Source: S015-6 sp964479535
Lineage (GTDB): Bacteria > Desulfobacterota > DSWW01
DNA: 64,000 bases
NCBI GenBank assembly: GCA_964479535.1
Contig: CAYZMM010000006.1
Location: forward strand, 100,738 to 164,737
Direction of reading: 5' to 3'
Positions 26,616 to 35,368 of the stretch are shown piece by piece. Made by a program: the position numbers and the translations under genes. The number at the start of each line of letters is the position of its first letter. Position 1 is the stretch's first letter. The notes beneath the pieces were generated by a model. It had not been told where the DNA came from and did no database searches. It was given only the letters and a program-made list of their open reading frames with translations.

Positions 26616-28506
26616 GTGTGCCGTAGAGGCACAGAACGAGTAGGCAGGATGCACTCGTATCTGAGCTGTAAGCTCAGGAAGAGATGGTGGTAGGCCCACC
26701 GAAGTCTGCTGTCGGAAGCCGGCTTCAAACCAGCCCAAGCCGCGTGTGTCAAGAGCATTCGTGGTGAGCGTTGGGTGAAAAGGTAGCGCGAGACGCTATC
26801 AGGTGAGATATCGAGAGACGAGAGAAATCGAACCCATGTTGACGTGTCGTGAACCAGACGTGACATCAAAATCGGAGGCGTGTCCCATCTCCGAGATCAG
26901 TCTGCAAATAGAGTCCGAATGTTGTGCAGGCGGTGTCCGGCATAAAGTGGGCGTGAATCGATGTCAGGCTCTTTCTGGGAACTGCGGGAACCAGTCATCA
27001 TGATGCCAAGGGAGAAAGTGCAAGCGGCGACCACCGCAAGACTGAGAGTACCGATGCATGATACTGGGACGGAGCCGTTCGTAGTAGTGAGGAAGCGTTT
27101 GTAATGAACGTGGAGCGAAGGGGCGGCATCAAGCGGCCGAAACGACCGTCTCAACTGGGAACTTCCCAGGAGGAAGGTGGCGTGAAGGCAAAACCATTCA
27201 ACATCGATAAGTGGCGATTCGTCGAGGCCTATCGGCTCGTGAAAGCCAAGGAAGGCTCAGCTGGTGTAGACCAACAATCCTTGGAGGACTTTGAGGGTAA
27301 TCTCAAAGACAATCTATACAAGCTCTGGAACCGAATGTCCTCGGGAAGCTACATGCCACCCCCGGTCAAGGGGGTGGAGATTCCGAAGAAATCGGGGGGC
27401 AAACGCCTTCTCGGAGTGCCTACGGTTGGTGACCGCATTGCGCAGATGGTTGTCAGGCTTGAGTTTGAGCCCTCTGTGGAACCGCACTTTCTGCCGGACT
27501 CTTATGGCTACAGGCCGAACAAATCGGCGTTGCAGGCCATAGAGGTCACGCGCAAACGGTGTTGGGACCTGGACTGGGTGCTTGAATTCGACATCAAAGG
27601 CCTGTTCGACAACATTTCCCACGATCTGTTGCTAAAAGCCGTGGACAAACACACCGATAATCCATGGGTGCGATTGTACATCAGGCGTTGGTTGACTGCA
27701 CCGATGCAGATACCGACAGGGCAAACAGTCCGTCGGGATAAGGGCACGCCACAAGGAGGCGTGATCAGCCCGCTTCTGGCCAATCTGTATCTACACTACG
27801 TGTTCGACAAGTGGTTGCGAAAGAACTATCCACACGTCAAGTGGTGCCGATACGCCGATGATGGTCTGGTGCACTGTAAGAGCGAGGCACAAGCCCGCTT
27901 TCTACGGAAAGTGCTCCGGAAACGGCTTGGCGAGTGCGGACTGGAGCTCCATCCGGAGAAGACGAAGATTGTGTACTGCAAGGATGGTCGACGCCAAGAG
28001 AACTATCGCAACACGTCCTTTGAATTTCTGGGCTACACCTTCCGTCGCCGTGGCTGCAAAGACCGCAAGAACAATTGCATGAGGCTAGGCTTTGTGCCCG
28101 CGGTCAGCACATCGGCATTGAAGACGATGCGCCGGAAAATCAGAACAATGCGTATACGCAGTCGAACCGACCTGTCCCTGGCCGACCTTGCATCGTGGAT
28201 CAATCCGATAATACGGGGCTGGCTTTCGTACTACGGAGCCTTCTACCGATCCGAGATGTATCGATTGGCTCGTCATGTCAACAAGACGCTGGTACGCTGG
28301 GCGATGCGAAAGTTCAAACATCTTCGAGGACGGAAGACCAAGGCCATGCAGGTCTTGGAGCGCGTCGCCAGGCTGAGGCCGGACATGTTCGCTCATTGGC
28401 AGCGAGGGATGTTGGGTGCATTTGCTTGATGGGAGCGGTATGAGCCGAGAGGTTCACGTACCGTTCTGCGAGAGGCTGGGGGTGCGATTCCCTTGGTCTA
28501 CTCACC
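26616..28506 (+). mobile_element. Group II intron, copy 1 (1891 bp)
   Basis: Begins GTGTGCC (the GUGYG 5' consensus). A domain V-like hairpin near the 3' end (GAGCGGTATGAGCC... then GTACCGTTC, about 28431-28465) precedes the end at ...ACTCACC. It encodes a reverse transcriptase/maturase. It abuts a second copy, and each copy keeps the full 5' and 3' ends. The 3' boundary is uncertain by one base; 28506 is chosen because it keeps the transposase reading frame after joining. Confidence 0.9.
27104..28429 (+). CDS. ltrA: Group II intron reverse transcriptase/maturase, copy 1
   Basis: A 441-residue RT. RT domain with GVPTVGDRIAQMVV, FDIKGLFDNISH, GTPQGGVISPLLANLYL and the catalytic YADD (about residue 249), followed by a maturase X domain containing NPIIRGWLSYYGAFY. 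No HNH endonuclease domain follows, as in endonuclease-less bacterial lineages, so mobility would depend on replication-fork primers. The ATG at 27104 is preceded by GAGGAAG. It promotes splicing and reverse-splicing of its host intron. Confidence 0.95.
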   Translation: MNVERRGGIKRPKRPSQLGTSQEEGGVKAKPFNIDKWRFVEAYRLVKAKEGSAGVDQQSLEDFEGNLKDNLYKLWNRMSSGSYMPPPVKGVEIPKKSGGKRLLGVPTVGDRIAQMVVRLEFEPSVEPHFLPDSYGYRPNKSALQAIEVTRKRCWDLDWVLEFDIKGLFDNISHDLLLKAVDKHTDNPWVRLYIRRWLTAPMQIPTGQTVRRDKGTPQGGVISPLLANLYLHYVFDKWLRKNYPHVKWCRYADDGLVHCKSEAQARFLRKVLRKRLGECGLELHPEKTKIVYCKDGRRQENYRNTSFEFLGYTFRRRGCKDRKNNCMRLGFVPAVSTSALKTMRRKIRTMRIRSRTDLSLADLASWINPIIRGWLSYYGAFYRSEMYRLARHVNKTLVRWAMRKFKHLRGRKTKAMQVLERVARLRPDMFAHWQRGMLGAFA

Positions 28507-30397
28507 GTGTGCCGTAGAGGCACAGAACGAGTAGGCAGGATGCACTCGTATCTGAGCTGTAAGCTCAGGAAGAGATGGTGGTAGGCCCACCGAAGTCTGC
28601 TGTCGGAAGCCGGCTTCAAACCAGCCCAAGCCGCGTGTGTCAAGAGCATTCGTGGTGAGCGTTGGGTGAAAAGGTAGCGCGAGACGCTATCAGGTGAGAT
28701 ATCGAGAGACGAGAGAAATCGAACCCATGTTGACGTGTCGTGAACCAGACGTGACATCAAAATCGGAGGCGTGTCCCATCTCCGAGATCAGTCTGCAAAT
28801 AGAGTCCGAATGTTGTGCAGGCGGTGTCCGGCATAAAGTGGGCGTGAATCGATGTCAGGCTCTTTCTGGGAACTGCGGGAACCAGTCATCATGATGCCAA
28901 GGGAGAAAGTGCAAGCGGCGACCACCGCAAGACTGAGAGTACCGATGCATGATACTGGGACGGAGCCGTTCGTAGTAGTGAGGAAGCGTTTGTAATGAAC
29001 GTGGAGCGAAGGGGCGGCATCAAGCGGCCGAAACGACCGTCTCAACTGGGAACTTCCCAGGAGGAAGGTGGCGTGAAGGCAAAACCATTCAACATCGATA
29101 AGTGGCGATTCGTCGAGGCCTATCGGCTCGTGAAAGCCAAGGAAGGCTCAGCTGGTGTAGACCAACAATCCTTGGAGGACTTTGAGGGTAATCTCAAAGA
29201 CAATCTATACAAGCTCTGGAACCGAATGTCCTCGGGAAGCTACATGCCACCCCCGGTCAAGGGGGTGGAGATTCCGAAGAAATCGGGGGGCAAACGCCTT
29301 CTCGGAGTGCCTACGGTTGGTGACCGCATTGCGCAGATGGTTGTCAGGCTTGAGTTTGAGCCCTCTGTGGAACCGCACTTTCTGCCGGACTCTTATGGCT
29401 ACAGGCCGAACAAATCGGCGTTGCAGGCCATAGAGGTCACGCGCAAACGGTGTTGGGACCTGGACTGGGTGCTTGAATTCGACATCAAAGGCCTGTTCGA
29501 CAACATTTCCCACGATCTGTTGCTAAAAGCCGTGGACAAACACACCGATAATCCATGGGTGCGATTGTACATCAGGCGTTGGTTGACTGCACCGATGCAG
29601 ATACCGACAGGGCAAACAGTCCGTCGGGATAAGGGCACGCCACAAGGAGGCGTGATCAGCCCGCTTCTGGCCAATCTGTATCTACACTACGTGTTCGACA
29701 AGTGGTTGCGAAAGAACTATCCACACGTCAAGTGGTGCCGATACGCCGATGATGGTCTGGTGCACTGTAAGAGCGAGGCACAAGCCCGCTTTCTACGGAA
29801 AGTGCTCCGGAAACGGCTTGGCGAGTGCGGACTGGAGCTCCATCCGGAGAAGACGAAGATTGTGTACTGCAAGGATGGTCGACGCCAAGAGAACTATCGC
29901 AACACGTCCTTTGAATTTCTGGGCTACACCTTCCGTCGCCGTGGCTGCAAAGACCGCAAGAACAATTGCATGAGGCTAGGCTTTGTGCCCGCGGTCAGCA
30001 CATCGGCATTGAAGACGATGCGCCGGAAAATCAGAACAATGCGTATACGCAGTCGAACCGACCTGTCCCTGGCCGACCTTGCATCGTGGATCAATCCGAT
30101 AATACGGGGCTGGCTTTCGTACTACGGAGCCTTCTACCGATCCGAGATGTATCGATTGGCTCGTCATGTCAACAAGACGCTGGTACGCTGGGCGATGCGA
30201 AAGTTCAAACATCTTCGAGGACGGAAGACCAAGGCCATGCAGGTCTTGGAGCGCGTCGCCAGGCTGAGGCCGGACATGTTCGCTCATTGGCAGCGAGGGA
30301 TGTTGGGTGCATTTGCTTGATGGGAGCGGTATGAGCCGAGAGGTTCACGTACCGTTCTGCGAGAGGCTGGGGGTGCGATTCCCTTGGTCTACTCACC
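28507..30397 (+). mobile_element. Group II intron, copy 2 (1891 bp, tandem)
   Basis: Starts immediately after copy 1 at a second GTGTGCC and ends at the second ACTCACC. All landmarks are offset from copy 1 by exactly 1891 bases, the encoded RT is identical, and I saw no differences on reading. Either this is a very recent tandem insertion into the intron-exon junction, a recombination duplication, or an assembly duplication. Confidence 0.9.
28995..30320 (+). CDS. ltrA: Group II intron reverse transcriptase/maturase, copy 2
   Basis: A 441-residue protein identical to copy 1, with YADD, the GTPQGG motif and the X domain in the same places and no endonuclease domain. It is intact, so both introns encode a complete maturase. 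Identity over the whole gene argues that the duplication is recent. Confidence 0.95.
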   Translation: MNVERRGGIKRPKRPSQLGTSQEEGGVKAKPFNIDKWRFVEAYRLVKAKEGSAGVDQQSLEDFEGNLKDNLYKLWNRMSSGSYMPPPVKGVEIPKKSGGKRLLGVPTVGDRIAQMVVRLEFEPSVEPHFLPDSYGYRPNKSALQAIEVTRKRCWDLDWVLEFDIKGLFDNISHDLLLKAVDKHTDNPWVRLYIRRWLTAPMQIPTGQTVRRDKGTPQGGVISPLLANLYLHYVFDKWLRKNYPHVKWCRYADDGLVHCKSEAQARFLRKVLRKRLGECGLELHPEKTKIVYCKDGRRQENYRNTSFEFLGYTFRRRGCKDRKNNCMRLGFVPAVSTSALKTMRRKIRTMRIRSRTDLSLADLASWINPIIRGWLSYYGAFYRSEMYRLARHVNKTLVRWAMRKFKHLRGRKTKAMQVLERVARLRPDMFAHWQRGMLGAFA

Positions 30398-31047
30398 TCA
30401 CGAAGCTCAGGGGCCCGGTCAAGTGGACCTACTTCTACCTATACGTGATCCTGGACATCTTCAGCCGCTACGTGGTCGGCTGGATGGTGGCCACCCGGGA
30501 GACCGCAGCTCTGGCCAAGCAACTCATTGAGGAGACGTGCAGGAAGCAGGGAATCGGCCCCGGAGAGCTCATCCTTCATGCCGACCGTGGCTCGCCCATG
30601 AAGGCCAAGACCACGGCCCTGCTGCTGGCCGATCTTGGGGTCGGCAAGAGCCACAGTCGGCCGCATGTGTCTAACGACAACCCGTTCTCGGAGAGCCAGT
30701 TCAAGACGCTGAAGTACAATCCGCAGTTCCCCGATCGATTCGGATCCCCCATGGATGCCAGGGTATTCTGCGCTCCATTCTTCCAATGGTACAACACGGA
30801 GCTCCGTCACAGCGGGATCGCCATGATGACCCCGGAGATGGTCCACTACGGGTTGGTCGAGGATGTTCAAGCCAAACGGCAGGGTGTATTGGCCATGGCC
30901 TACGCGGCCCATCCCGAACGGTTCGTACGAGGAAAACCGACGTCGCCTGATCTGCCAAACGCGGTCTGGATCAACCCGCCGGCTGCCAGGCAAGGTCAGA
31001 TAATCAAAGCTGTGGGCTGCGATGGCGAGCAGGAGGCTGTTGCTTAA
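30398..31047 (+). CDS. IS3-family transposase OrfB, 3' exon
   Basis: Carries the rest of the integrase-type core: ITKLRGPVKWTYFYLYVILD, the second Asp in LHADRGS, and the Glu in SESQFKTLKY. With the 5' exon the DDE set is complete. It stops at 31047, 36 bases before the right end of the element. Without intron removal this exon has no proper start. Confidence 0.88.
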
Positions 31048-31083
31048 ACTTTGGGAAAAGGTGTCTCAAACCTATTGACAGCT

Positions 31084-31553
31084 TCCGTACCCACGTTCGG
31101 GTCGTCTCTGGACAGGGTCTCGCAGTGCATCTCCACAAGCCGGCAGGCGGCTGCGCATTGCTTGAGGGTTTTGAGCCTTTCGGCCTCCCGGGAAAGCCGG
31201 TCGGTGAGGCTTGTCTCCTGCGGATCGGCTTTATGGCGTGTGTGTGTGGCAGGATGGTCTCCGGTGTCAGGCGGGTCATTCTCCATTGCCTCCATCCGCT
31301 CCGAGTAGGCTTCCTCCCATAGGCGCTGCAGGGCCTCGAGTTGGGTCGGTTCCCGGGCCGCCAGGATCACGAACTTCACAGGTGCCGGTACTCTCCGGAA
31401 GGGGAAAATCTCGACGGCCGTGACGTTCCTTTGGGGGTCTTGGGCGATCCGCTTCTTCTGGAACTCGAACAGGGGCCGCACGTCTTCGAAATCTTCCTCG
31501 GTGACGAATTCCTTCAGGCCCTGGCAGAAAAGGCTTTTCACGAGCGGTTTCAT
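31084..31553 (-). pseudogene. 5' part of the unknown gene split by the IS3 element
   Basis: About 157 codons from an ATG at 31553 (MKPLVKSLFCQGLKEFV) to PNVGTE at the IS edge; the 3' part is at 25249-25471. The product is soluble, charged and helical (TSLTDRLSREAERLKTLKQC). It is the next gene after the annealing-protein-like gene in the same minus-strand block, so it probably belonged to the element's DNA-metabolism operon. No family recognised. Confidence 0.85.
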
Positions 31554-31701
31554 GGAGGACTCTCCCTGCTTGGGTTCGAAAAAACGCCTGTCATTCGCTG
31601 GGTTGGTGCATGCTCTTCAGTTTTGCAACGTGCATGCCAGCGGCGAGATTCCCCATGCCCCAAGAGGTGCGAGTCTCTGTACCTCGCGGGATGATCACCA
31701 C

Positions 31702-32817
31702 TCAATCCCATTCCGGGCAGCCTTTCCTGTGAGGGCAGCTACTGTTGCAAAAGGAGACCGGTCGAGGTTTGCCATCCCGGTCGGGGCAGGGTTTCGTGGG
31801 CTCTTCAGGAGATTCGTCAGCTGCGACGACCGCCTGTCCGACGAGCGGATCGGGTTCTCTCGCCTGTGCGCCTTTCTTGATGGGCTTTGCGAAGGGTAGG
31901 GGCTTGGCAGACTCCGGGGCCGCTTCGATGGCGGCAGGTTCAGTCTGGGGGCTGGCCGGTTGCTCCGTGGAAGTCGGCTGCGGGGCCGGGAAGATCTCCG
32001 TAGCGGAAACCCTGCCTTCCTTGAGCGCCGTGGCCATGCCGCGCAGGTCCACGATGTCCGAGGGCGTCCACTCGTCGATGGGGCGGCCGCGTTCCTGCTC
32101 GATCTGGGCCTGGCTGACCCCGTATCTGGAGAAGAAGTCGAGGACCTTCAGGCGCGCCTGGTGGATCGTATCCGGGTTGATCCCGGAGAGCACGGCCTGC
32201 TTGGCGGTCTCGATCGCCTTGTCCACGACCCAGCCCGGCATGGCCCGCGTGATGGCGTTCCTCTGTGTCTTGGACTGTCCGATCTGGAAGACGATGTCCT
32301 CCTGCCGCTCGCCGTCCATCCTGGAGGAGACCTTCTGGCTCTTTCTCTGGCGGAAGAGCCGCGTGTACGTGAATCCGGTCTCCAAGTCGATGAACACGCC
32401 CTTGAAGATGTAATGGGTGAGGGTCTCGGTCACATCCGCGTCCACGGCACAGTTTTCGTAGTTCCTGGCCAGACTCATGGCCAGGTCGATGGACGGGCCT
32501 TCCACCGGGACCTTGCGGCCTTTCCGCCGGTCTTCCACTTCCCAGTAGTAGTAGAAGCTCTCGCCGGCGAGCCGGGCTTCTTCGAGTACCTTGGAGAGCA
32601 TGCGCGCCACGGACCGCGGCCTCTGCACTGCGATGGCCGTGGTGTACTGGGTCTGCGTGCGCATAAGGGCCTGCTGGGGCGCTTCCGGTAGCAAGGCTGC
32701 CGCGGCAGTCTGGGCCCTCTCCTCCGGAAGGCCCGAGAAAACCCGGGTCTGGTCCAGGGTCTTGGGGTCGAGAACCGCGAGGGGGGACTCTTGGGTGTTG
32801 AGGGTCTTTCTGGGCAT
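31702..32817 (-). CDS. Recombination/annealing-protein-like gene of phage type
   Basis: A 371-residue protein. The core (about 60-240) has GPSIDLAMSLARNYENC, a beta segment with IFKGVFIDLETGF and then QSKTQRNAITRAMPGWV. This resembles a phage-encoded family with GPS-LA and RNAI motifs that I associate with RecT/Erf-like annealing functions; the assignment is from memory. The tail is Pro/Ala-rich and ends in a cysteine cluster (CPDRDGKP, FCNSSCPHRKGC), a likely zinc site. It is followed on the same operon side by a Cas4/RecB-like nuclease gene, the usual exonuclease-annealase pairing. A decayed copy is at 60586-61570. Confidence 0.6.
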   Translation of the reverse strand: MPRKTLNTQESPLAVLDPKTLDQTRVFSGLPEERAQTAAAALLPEAPQQALMRTQTQYTTAIAVQRPRSVARMLSKVLEEARLAGESFYYYWEVEDRRKGRKVPVEGPSIDLAMSLARNYENCAVDADVTETLTHYIFKGVFIDLETGFTYTRLFRQRKSQKVSSRMDGERQEDIVFQIGQSKTQRNAITRAMPGWVVDKAIETAKQAVLSGINPDTIHQARLKVLDFFSRYGVSQAQIEQERGRPIDEWTPSDIVDLRGMATALKEGRVSATEIFPAPQPTSTEQPASPQTEPAAIEAAPESAKPLPFAKPIKKGAQAREPDPLVGQAVVAADESPEEPTKPCPDRDGKPRPVSFCNSSCPHRKGCPEWD

Positions 32818-32901
32818 GGGTTGTTACCTCCTTGCTTTTCGGTTGATTGGGGAACCTCGGGAGAAGTCAAACGGCACTCCTCCCGGAGGGCCACGTAATG
32901 G

Positions 32902-33702
32902 TCAGCTCTTGGCCCCGAGTCCGTTTCCGCCCGTGGTGTACGGGCAGGTGAGGTAGTACCCGCAGTAGAGAGGCCTGCAAATCCAATGTCCGGGGTCTGC
33001 GGGCCTGAACACGCCTGCTTCGAGATCGTCAAGGAAGTTCCGGACGTAGCGGGCGAGAATCTTGAGATGCCTCTGGGTTCGGTGCGTCTCCAGTGGTACG
33101 TGGACCGGGGTCTTGTTCGGTACGATGAGATCGTAACGGAAGCCTGCCGGCCAGACGCCGGTCTTGGCGTGCCAGAGCGCACAGTAGAAGGTGGCCTGGA
33201 GTTCCCGGTCGGCCCAGTCCTGGCCTTTGCGGTCCGTGATCTTGAGATCGCTCAGGCGTCCTTCCGGCTCCACCAGGTCGAGGACCCCGACCACGGGCAG
33301 GCCGAACCCCAGGTCCTCCTCGACCCAAAGCTCCGCTTCCAGGGGCATCACCTTGGGCGCGATCTCGTTACGGAAGAGAGTCGTTGCCGTGAGGGCCTGG
33401 TTCAGGGAACGGTTCAAGAGCGAGGCCTTCTCCGGAAGTTGCTCCGGCGCAAAGTAGATCCCTTCGTCCCGGATGAGACGCACGTACTCGTCCCGGCAGG
33501 CGTCGAGGAGGTCGGCAAGCGGCAGGTCCTGGCCGGTGAGTCTCTTGTGGTTGTAGTTCCGTTCCGCCGCCTTGTGGACCGCGCTTCCCCTGCGGGCCGA
33601 GACCCCCGGGGGAATGCGCTCTCCGTCGATGTACCGGCGTCGGAACTGTTCCCCGCAGCGCAGCCACGTGCCGAGCATGGAGGCGCTCAAGTGATCGATC
33701 AT
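32902..33702 (-). CDS. PD-(D/E)XK nuclease, RecB/Cas4-like
   Basis: A 266-residue protein starting LSASMLGTWLRCGEQFRRRY, the usual N-terminal helix with the first Cys of a 4Fe-4S nuclease. Catalytic motifs are GVLDLV (Asp, about residue 140) and DLKITDRKG (about 152-158), then a QATFYC helix. The C-terminal cluster (CRPLYCGYYLTC) supplies the other iron-sulfur cysteines. It is expected to be an exonuclease acting with the neighbouring annealing-like protein. The gene starts 107 bases after DUF3150 in a minus-strand operon. This gene is absent from the second copy of the block at 60.6-63.9 kb. Confidence 0.85.
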   Translation of the reverse strand: MIDHLSASMLGTWLRCGEQFRRRYIDGERIPPGVSARRGSAVHKAAERNYNHKRLTGQDLPLADLLDACRDEYVRLIRDEGIYFAPEQLPEKASLLNRSLNQALTATTLFRNEIAPKVMPLEAELWVEEDLGFGLPVVGVLDLVEPEGRLSDLKITDRKGQDWADRELQATFYCALWHAKTGVWPAGFRYDLIVPNKTPVHVPLETHRTQRHLKILARYVRNFLDDLEAGVFRPADPGHWICRPLYCGYYLTCPYTTGGNGLGAKS

Positions 33703-33808
33703 CTCGTTTCCTTTCCGGTGCGGGTGAAGAGTGGTGGGGAAGGGGACTCGCGGGCGAGGAGGCGCTAGAGCAGGGCAGGGTAAGCCGCAAGACAGGGGCC
33801 GCGGATTC

Positions 33809-34726
33809 CTACGCAGTGTGCGCGGCGTTCATGGAGTCGGGGTTCACAGGAACGATGCGCCTCCGGGGGGTCTCTTCCGCGAGGCCGACAAGTGTGACCG
33901 AGATCTCGGCCATCTGGTTCGAGATCGTTCTGCGAAAGAGGTCATTGTTGCGAAGCTCCCGGGCGTCCGTTCCGGCCACCAGCCCGCGCATGGTCTCGAC
34001 GAACCCGGCCAGCTCCCGGTCGTTGTTGATGTTGAGCCGCTCGAACCGCTCGATCCAGTCCTCCAGGCTGTCCAGGGACTCCTGCCGGATGCGCCGCTTG
34101 TTCCCGCTCTTCAGACAGTCCGCAAGGTTGGCCACCGCGCGGGCGAACTCAGTGCGCAGGATCGTCACCGCGTTCGCGCGAAACTCCTCGATCATGACCC
34201 CTATCTTCTGCTTCTCCCGCTCGAGCATAGGCGCGGTCATCACGTTGGCGCCGGCCTCCGGGGCCTCGAGGATCACGTACTTCCAGGCGAAGCCGAAGCG
34301 AGTGCGGACGTCCAGCGGGTACTCCTCATCGTCGTAGAGGCCATCCGGCCCGAGCTCGAGTCGCGCCTCCTCCTTCATCCGGGGGTACAGGGGCAGAAAC
34401 TCCTCCACGAGTTCCTCGTGCCGGCGCAGGTGTTCCTGCAGGGCCGACTCCACGGTTTCGATGTTCGCCTTGGGGACGAAACTCGCCCCGGTGAGCGGAA
34501 ACCCCGGTACGGCCCATCGGTCCCGGATCCGTTCCGCGGCCTGTTGCTGGTTGCGCCGGATCGGGCTCAAGTACCTCTCGTGGTCCACCAGGCGCTTGGT
34601 GCCGGAGACGAACTTGGGGTCTGCCGAGACGTTGATCCTGTCCTGCGGGAGCTTCTTGCGGGCCCCCCAGCAGCTGGTCTGCAGGATGAGCACGACGCCG
34701 TCGTGATAGATGTTGTCGGTTTCCAT
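33809..34726 (-). CDS. DUF3150 family protein
   Basis: A 305-residue protein (start 34726, AAGGAGGGCAATCGG upstream). The order LILQTSCWGARKKL, FVSGTKRLVD, FPLTGASFVPK and LEEFLPLYP matches DUF3150, a family encoded on conjugative elements beside AAA ATPases and replication genes; its role is unknown. Mostly helical with no membrane segment. Residues 1 to about 275 are almost identical to the N-terminal part of the chimeric gene at 60586-62434, much closer than the neighbouring genes are to their copies. Confidence 0.75.
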   Translation of the reverse strand: METDNIYHDGVVLILQTSCWGARKKLPQDRINVSADPKFVSGTKRLVDHERYLSPIRRNQQQAAERIRDRWAVPGFPLTGASFVPKANIETVESALQEHLRRHEELVEEFLPLYPRMKEEARLELGPDGLYDDEEYPLDVRTRFGFAWKYVILEAPEAGANVMTAPMLEREKQKIGVMIEEFRANAVTILRTEFARAVANLADCLKSGNKRRIRQESLDSLEDWIERFERLNINNDRELAGFVETMRGLVAGTDARELRNNDLFRRTISNQMAEISVTLVGLAEETPRRRIVPVNPDSMNAAHTA

Positions 34727-34766
34727 CCGATTGCCCTCCTTGGGTGATCTGTTATGATCGAAACGC

Positions 34767-34808
34767 GCGCTGCTCCGCCTCCCCAAGAACCATGAGGCGG
34801 AGCAGCGC
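34767..34808 (-). promoter_or_regulatory. Perfect 15-bp hairpin upstream of DUF3150
   Basis: GCGCTGCTCCGCCTC (34767-34781) pairs with 34794-34808 across a 12-base loop. It sits in the leader between the cysteine-rich gene and DUF3150. The same stem (13 bp) with a similar loop is kept at 62477-62514 in the second copy. No U-tract follows, so it is probably an RNA processing/stability or attenuation element rather than a simple terminator. Confidence 0.6.
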
Positions 34809-34979
34809 ACAAGGCAGGCAAGGTGGGCCTGCGCCTTACACTGGGTGTGTGATGATCGAGGTTTGGGGTGCCCACGGGATAACGCTGGATTACGAGGATG
34901 GGGTCCGTCATGGGGGCCCGGCCGAAGTTCGAATGCACTCGAGCGCGTGTGCCTGAGACTATCGGAGTTGCTTTGGCCG

Positions 34980-35141
34980 TCAGCCGCACCATGGGTTCCC
35001 GTTTACGCAGTCCAGGGGCCGTTCGTCCGTCTCCCAGCCCGTGCATCTTCCGCACAATGCACAGAGGAGTGAGGCGCTTTCCGGGGTCCACCAGGCAGCC
35101 AACGCGGTTCCATCGGAGAACTCGATCTCGATCGTCTGCAT
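34980..35141 (-). CDS. Small cysteine-rich (putative zinc-binding) protein
   Basis: A 53-residue protein from ATG 35141 to TGA 34980, easily missed because of its length. N-terminus MQTIEIEFSDGT, then WWTPESASLL, the CALCGRC triplet (CxxCxxC) and two later Cys (DCVNG, WCG). A homologue with the same Cys spacing and small insertions lies at 63340-63507, and its differences are mostly synonymous or conservative, which supports real coding. It sits 24 bases downstream of DUF2997. The Cys set could bind zinc or an iron-sulfur cluster. Confidence 0.75.
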   Translation of the reverse strand: MQTIEIEFSDGTALAAWWTPESASLLCALCGRCTGWETDERPLDCVNGNPWCG

Positions 35142-35165
35142 GATAGGATTCCTTCCCGGGTACAG

Positions 35166-35363
35166 TCAGTCGCTCCCGCGCATCTTGGCTGTCGCCACCG
35201 CTTCCGCCTGGAAATACTCCGGCGTCTTCTTCGTCTTGACAACACTGCCCAAGGCCTTTTTCAGAAACTCGGCCGCCTTCATGCACGAATTGCCCCGGAA
35301 CCCGCTTGTCTTGATGTCCGTGGTCCCGTCCGGGTTGAAAGTGATCTCGATCTTCTTGCTCAT
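35166..35363 (-). CDS. DUF2997 family protein
   Basis: A 65-residue protein (KIEITFNPDGTTDIKTSGF, GNSCMKAAEFLKKALG, TPEYFQ) matching DUF2997, a small alpha/beta family usually encoded next to DUF1257 and an AAA ATPase. That trio is conserved across cyanobacteria, phages and mobile elements; function unknown. The start is five bases after the DUF1257 stop, indicating translational coupling. A close copy lies at 63532-63729. Confidence 0.85.
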   Translation of the reverse strand: MSKKIEITFNPDGTTDIKTSGFRGNSCMKAAEFLKKALGSVVKTKKTPEYFQAEAVATAKMRGSD

Positions 35364-35368
35364 GGGTA

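Larger units (their letters stand above)
25472..31083 (+). mobile_element. IS3-family insertion sequence carrying two group II introns
   Basis: Ends are imperfect inverted repeats starting CTGTCAATA (25476) and, on the other strand at the right end, CTGTCAATAGG. A 9-bp sequence TCCGTACCC flanks the insertion directly (25463-25471 and 31084-31092); IS3 elements usually duplicate 3-5 bp, so part of this may be chance or a different end definition. Without the introns the element is about 1.8 kb. It encodes OrfA and OrfB in the IS3 arrangement. Confidence 0.85.
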
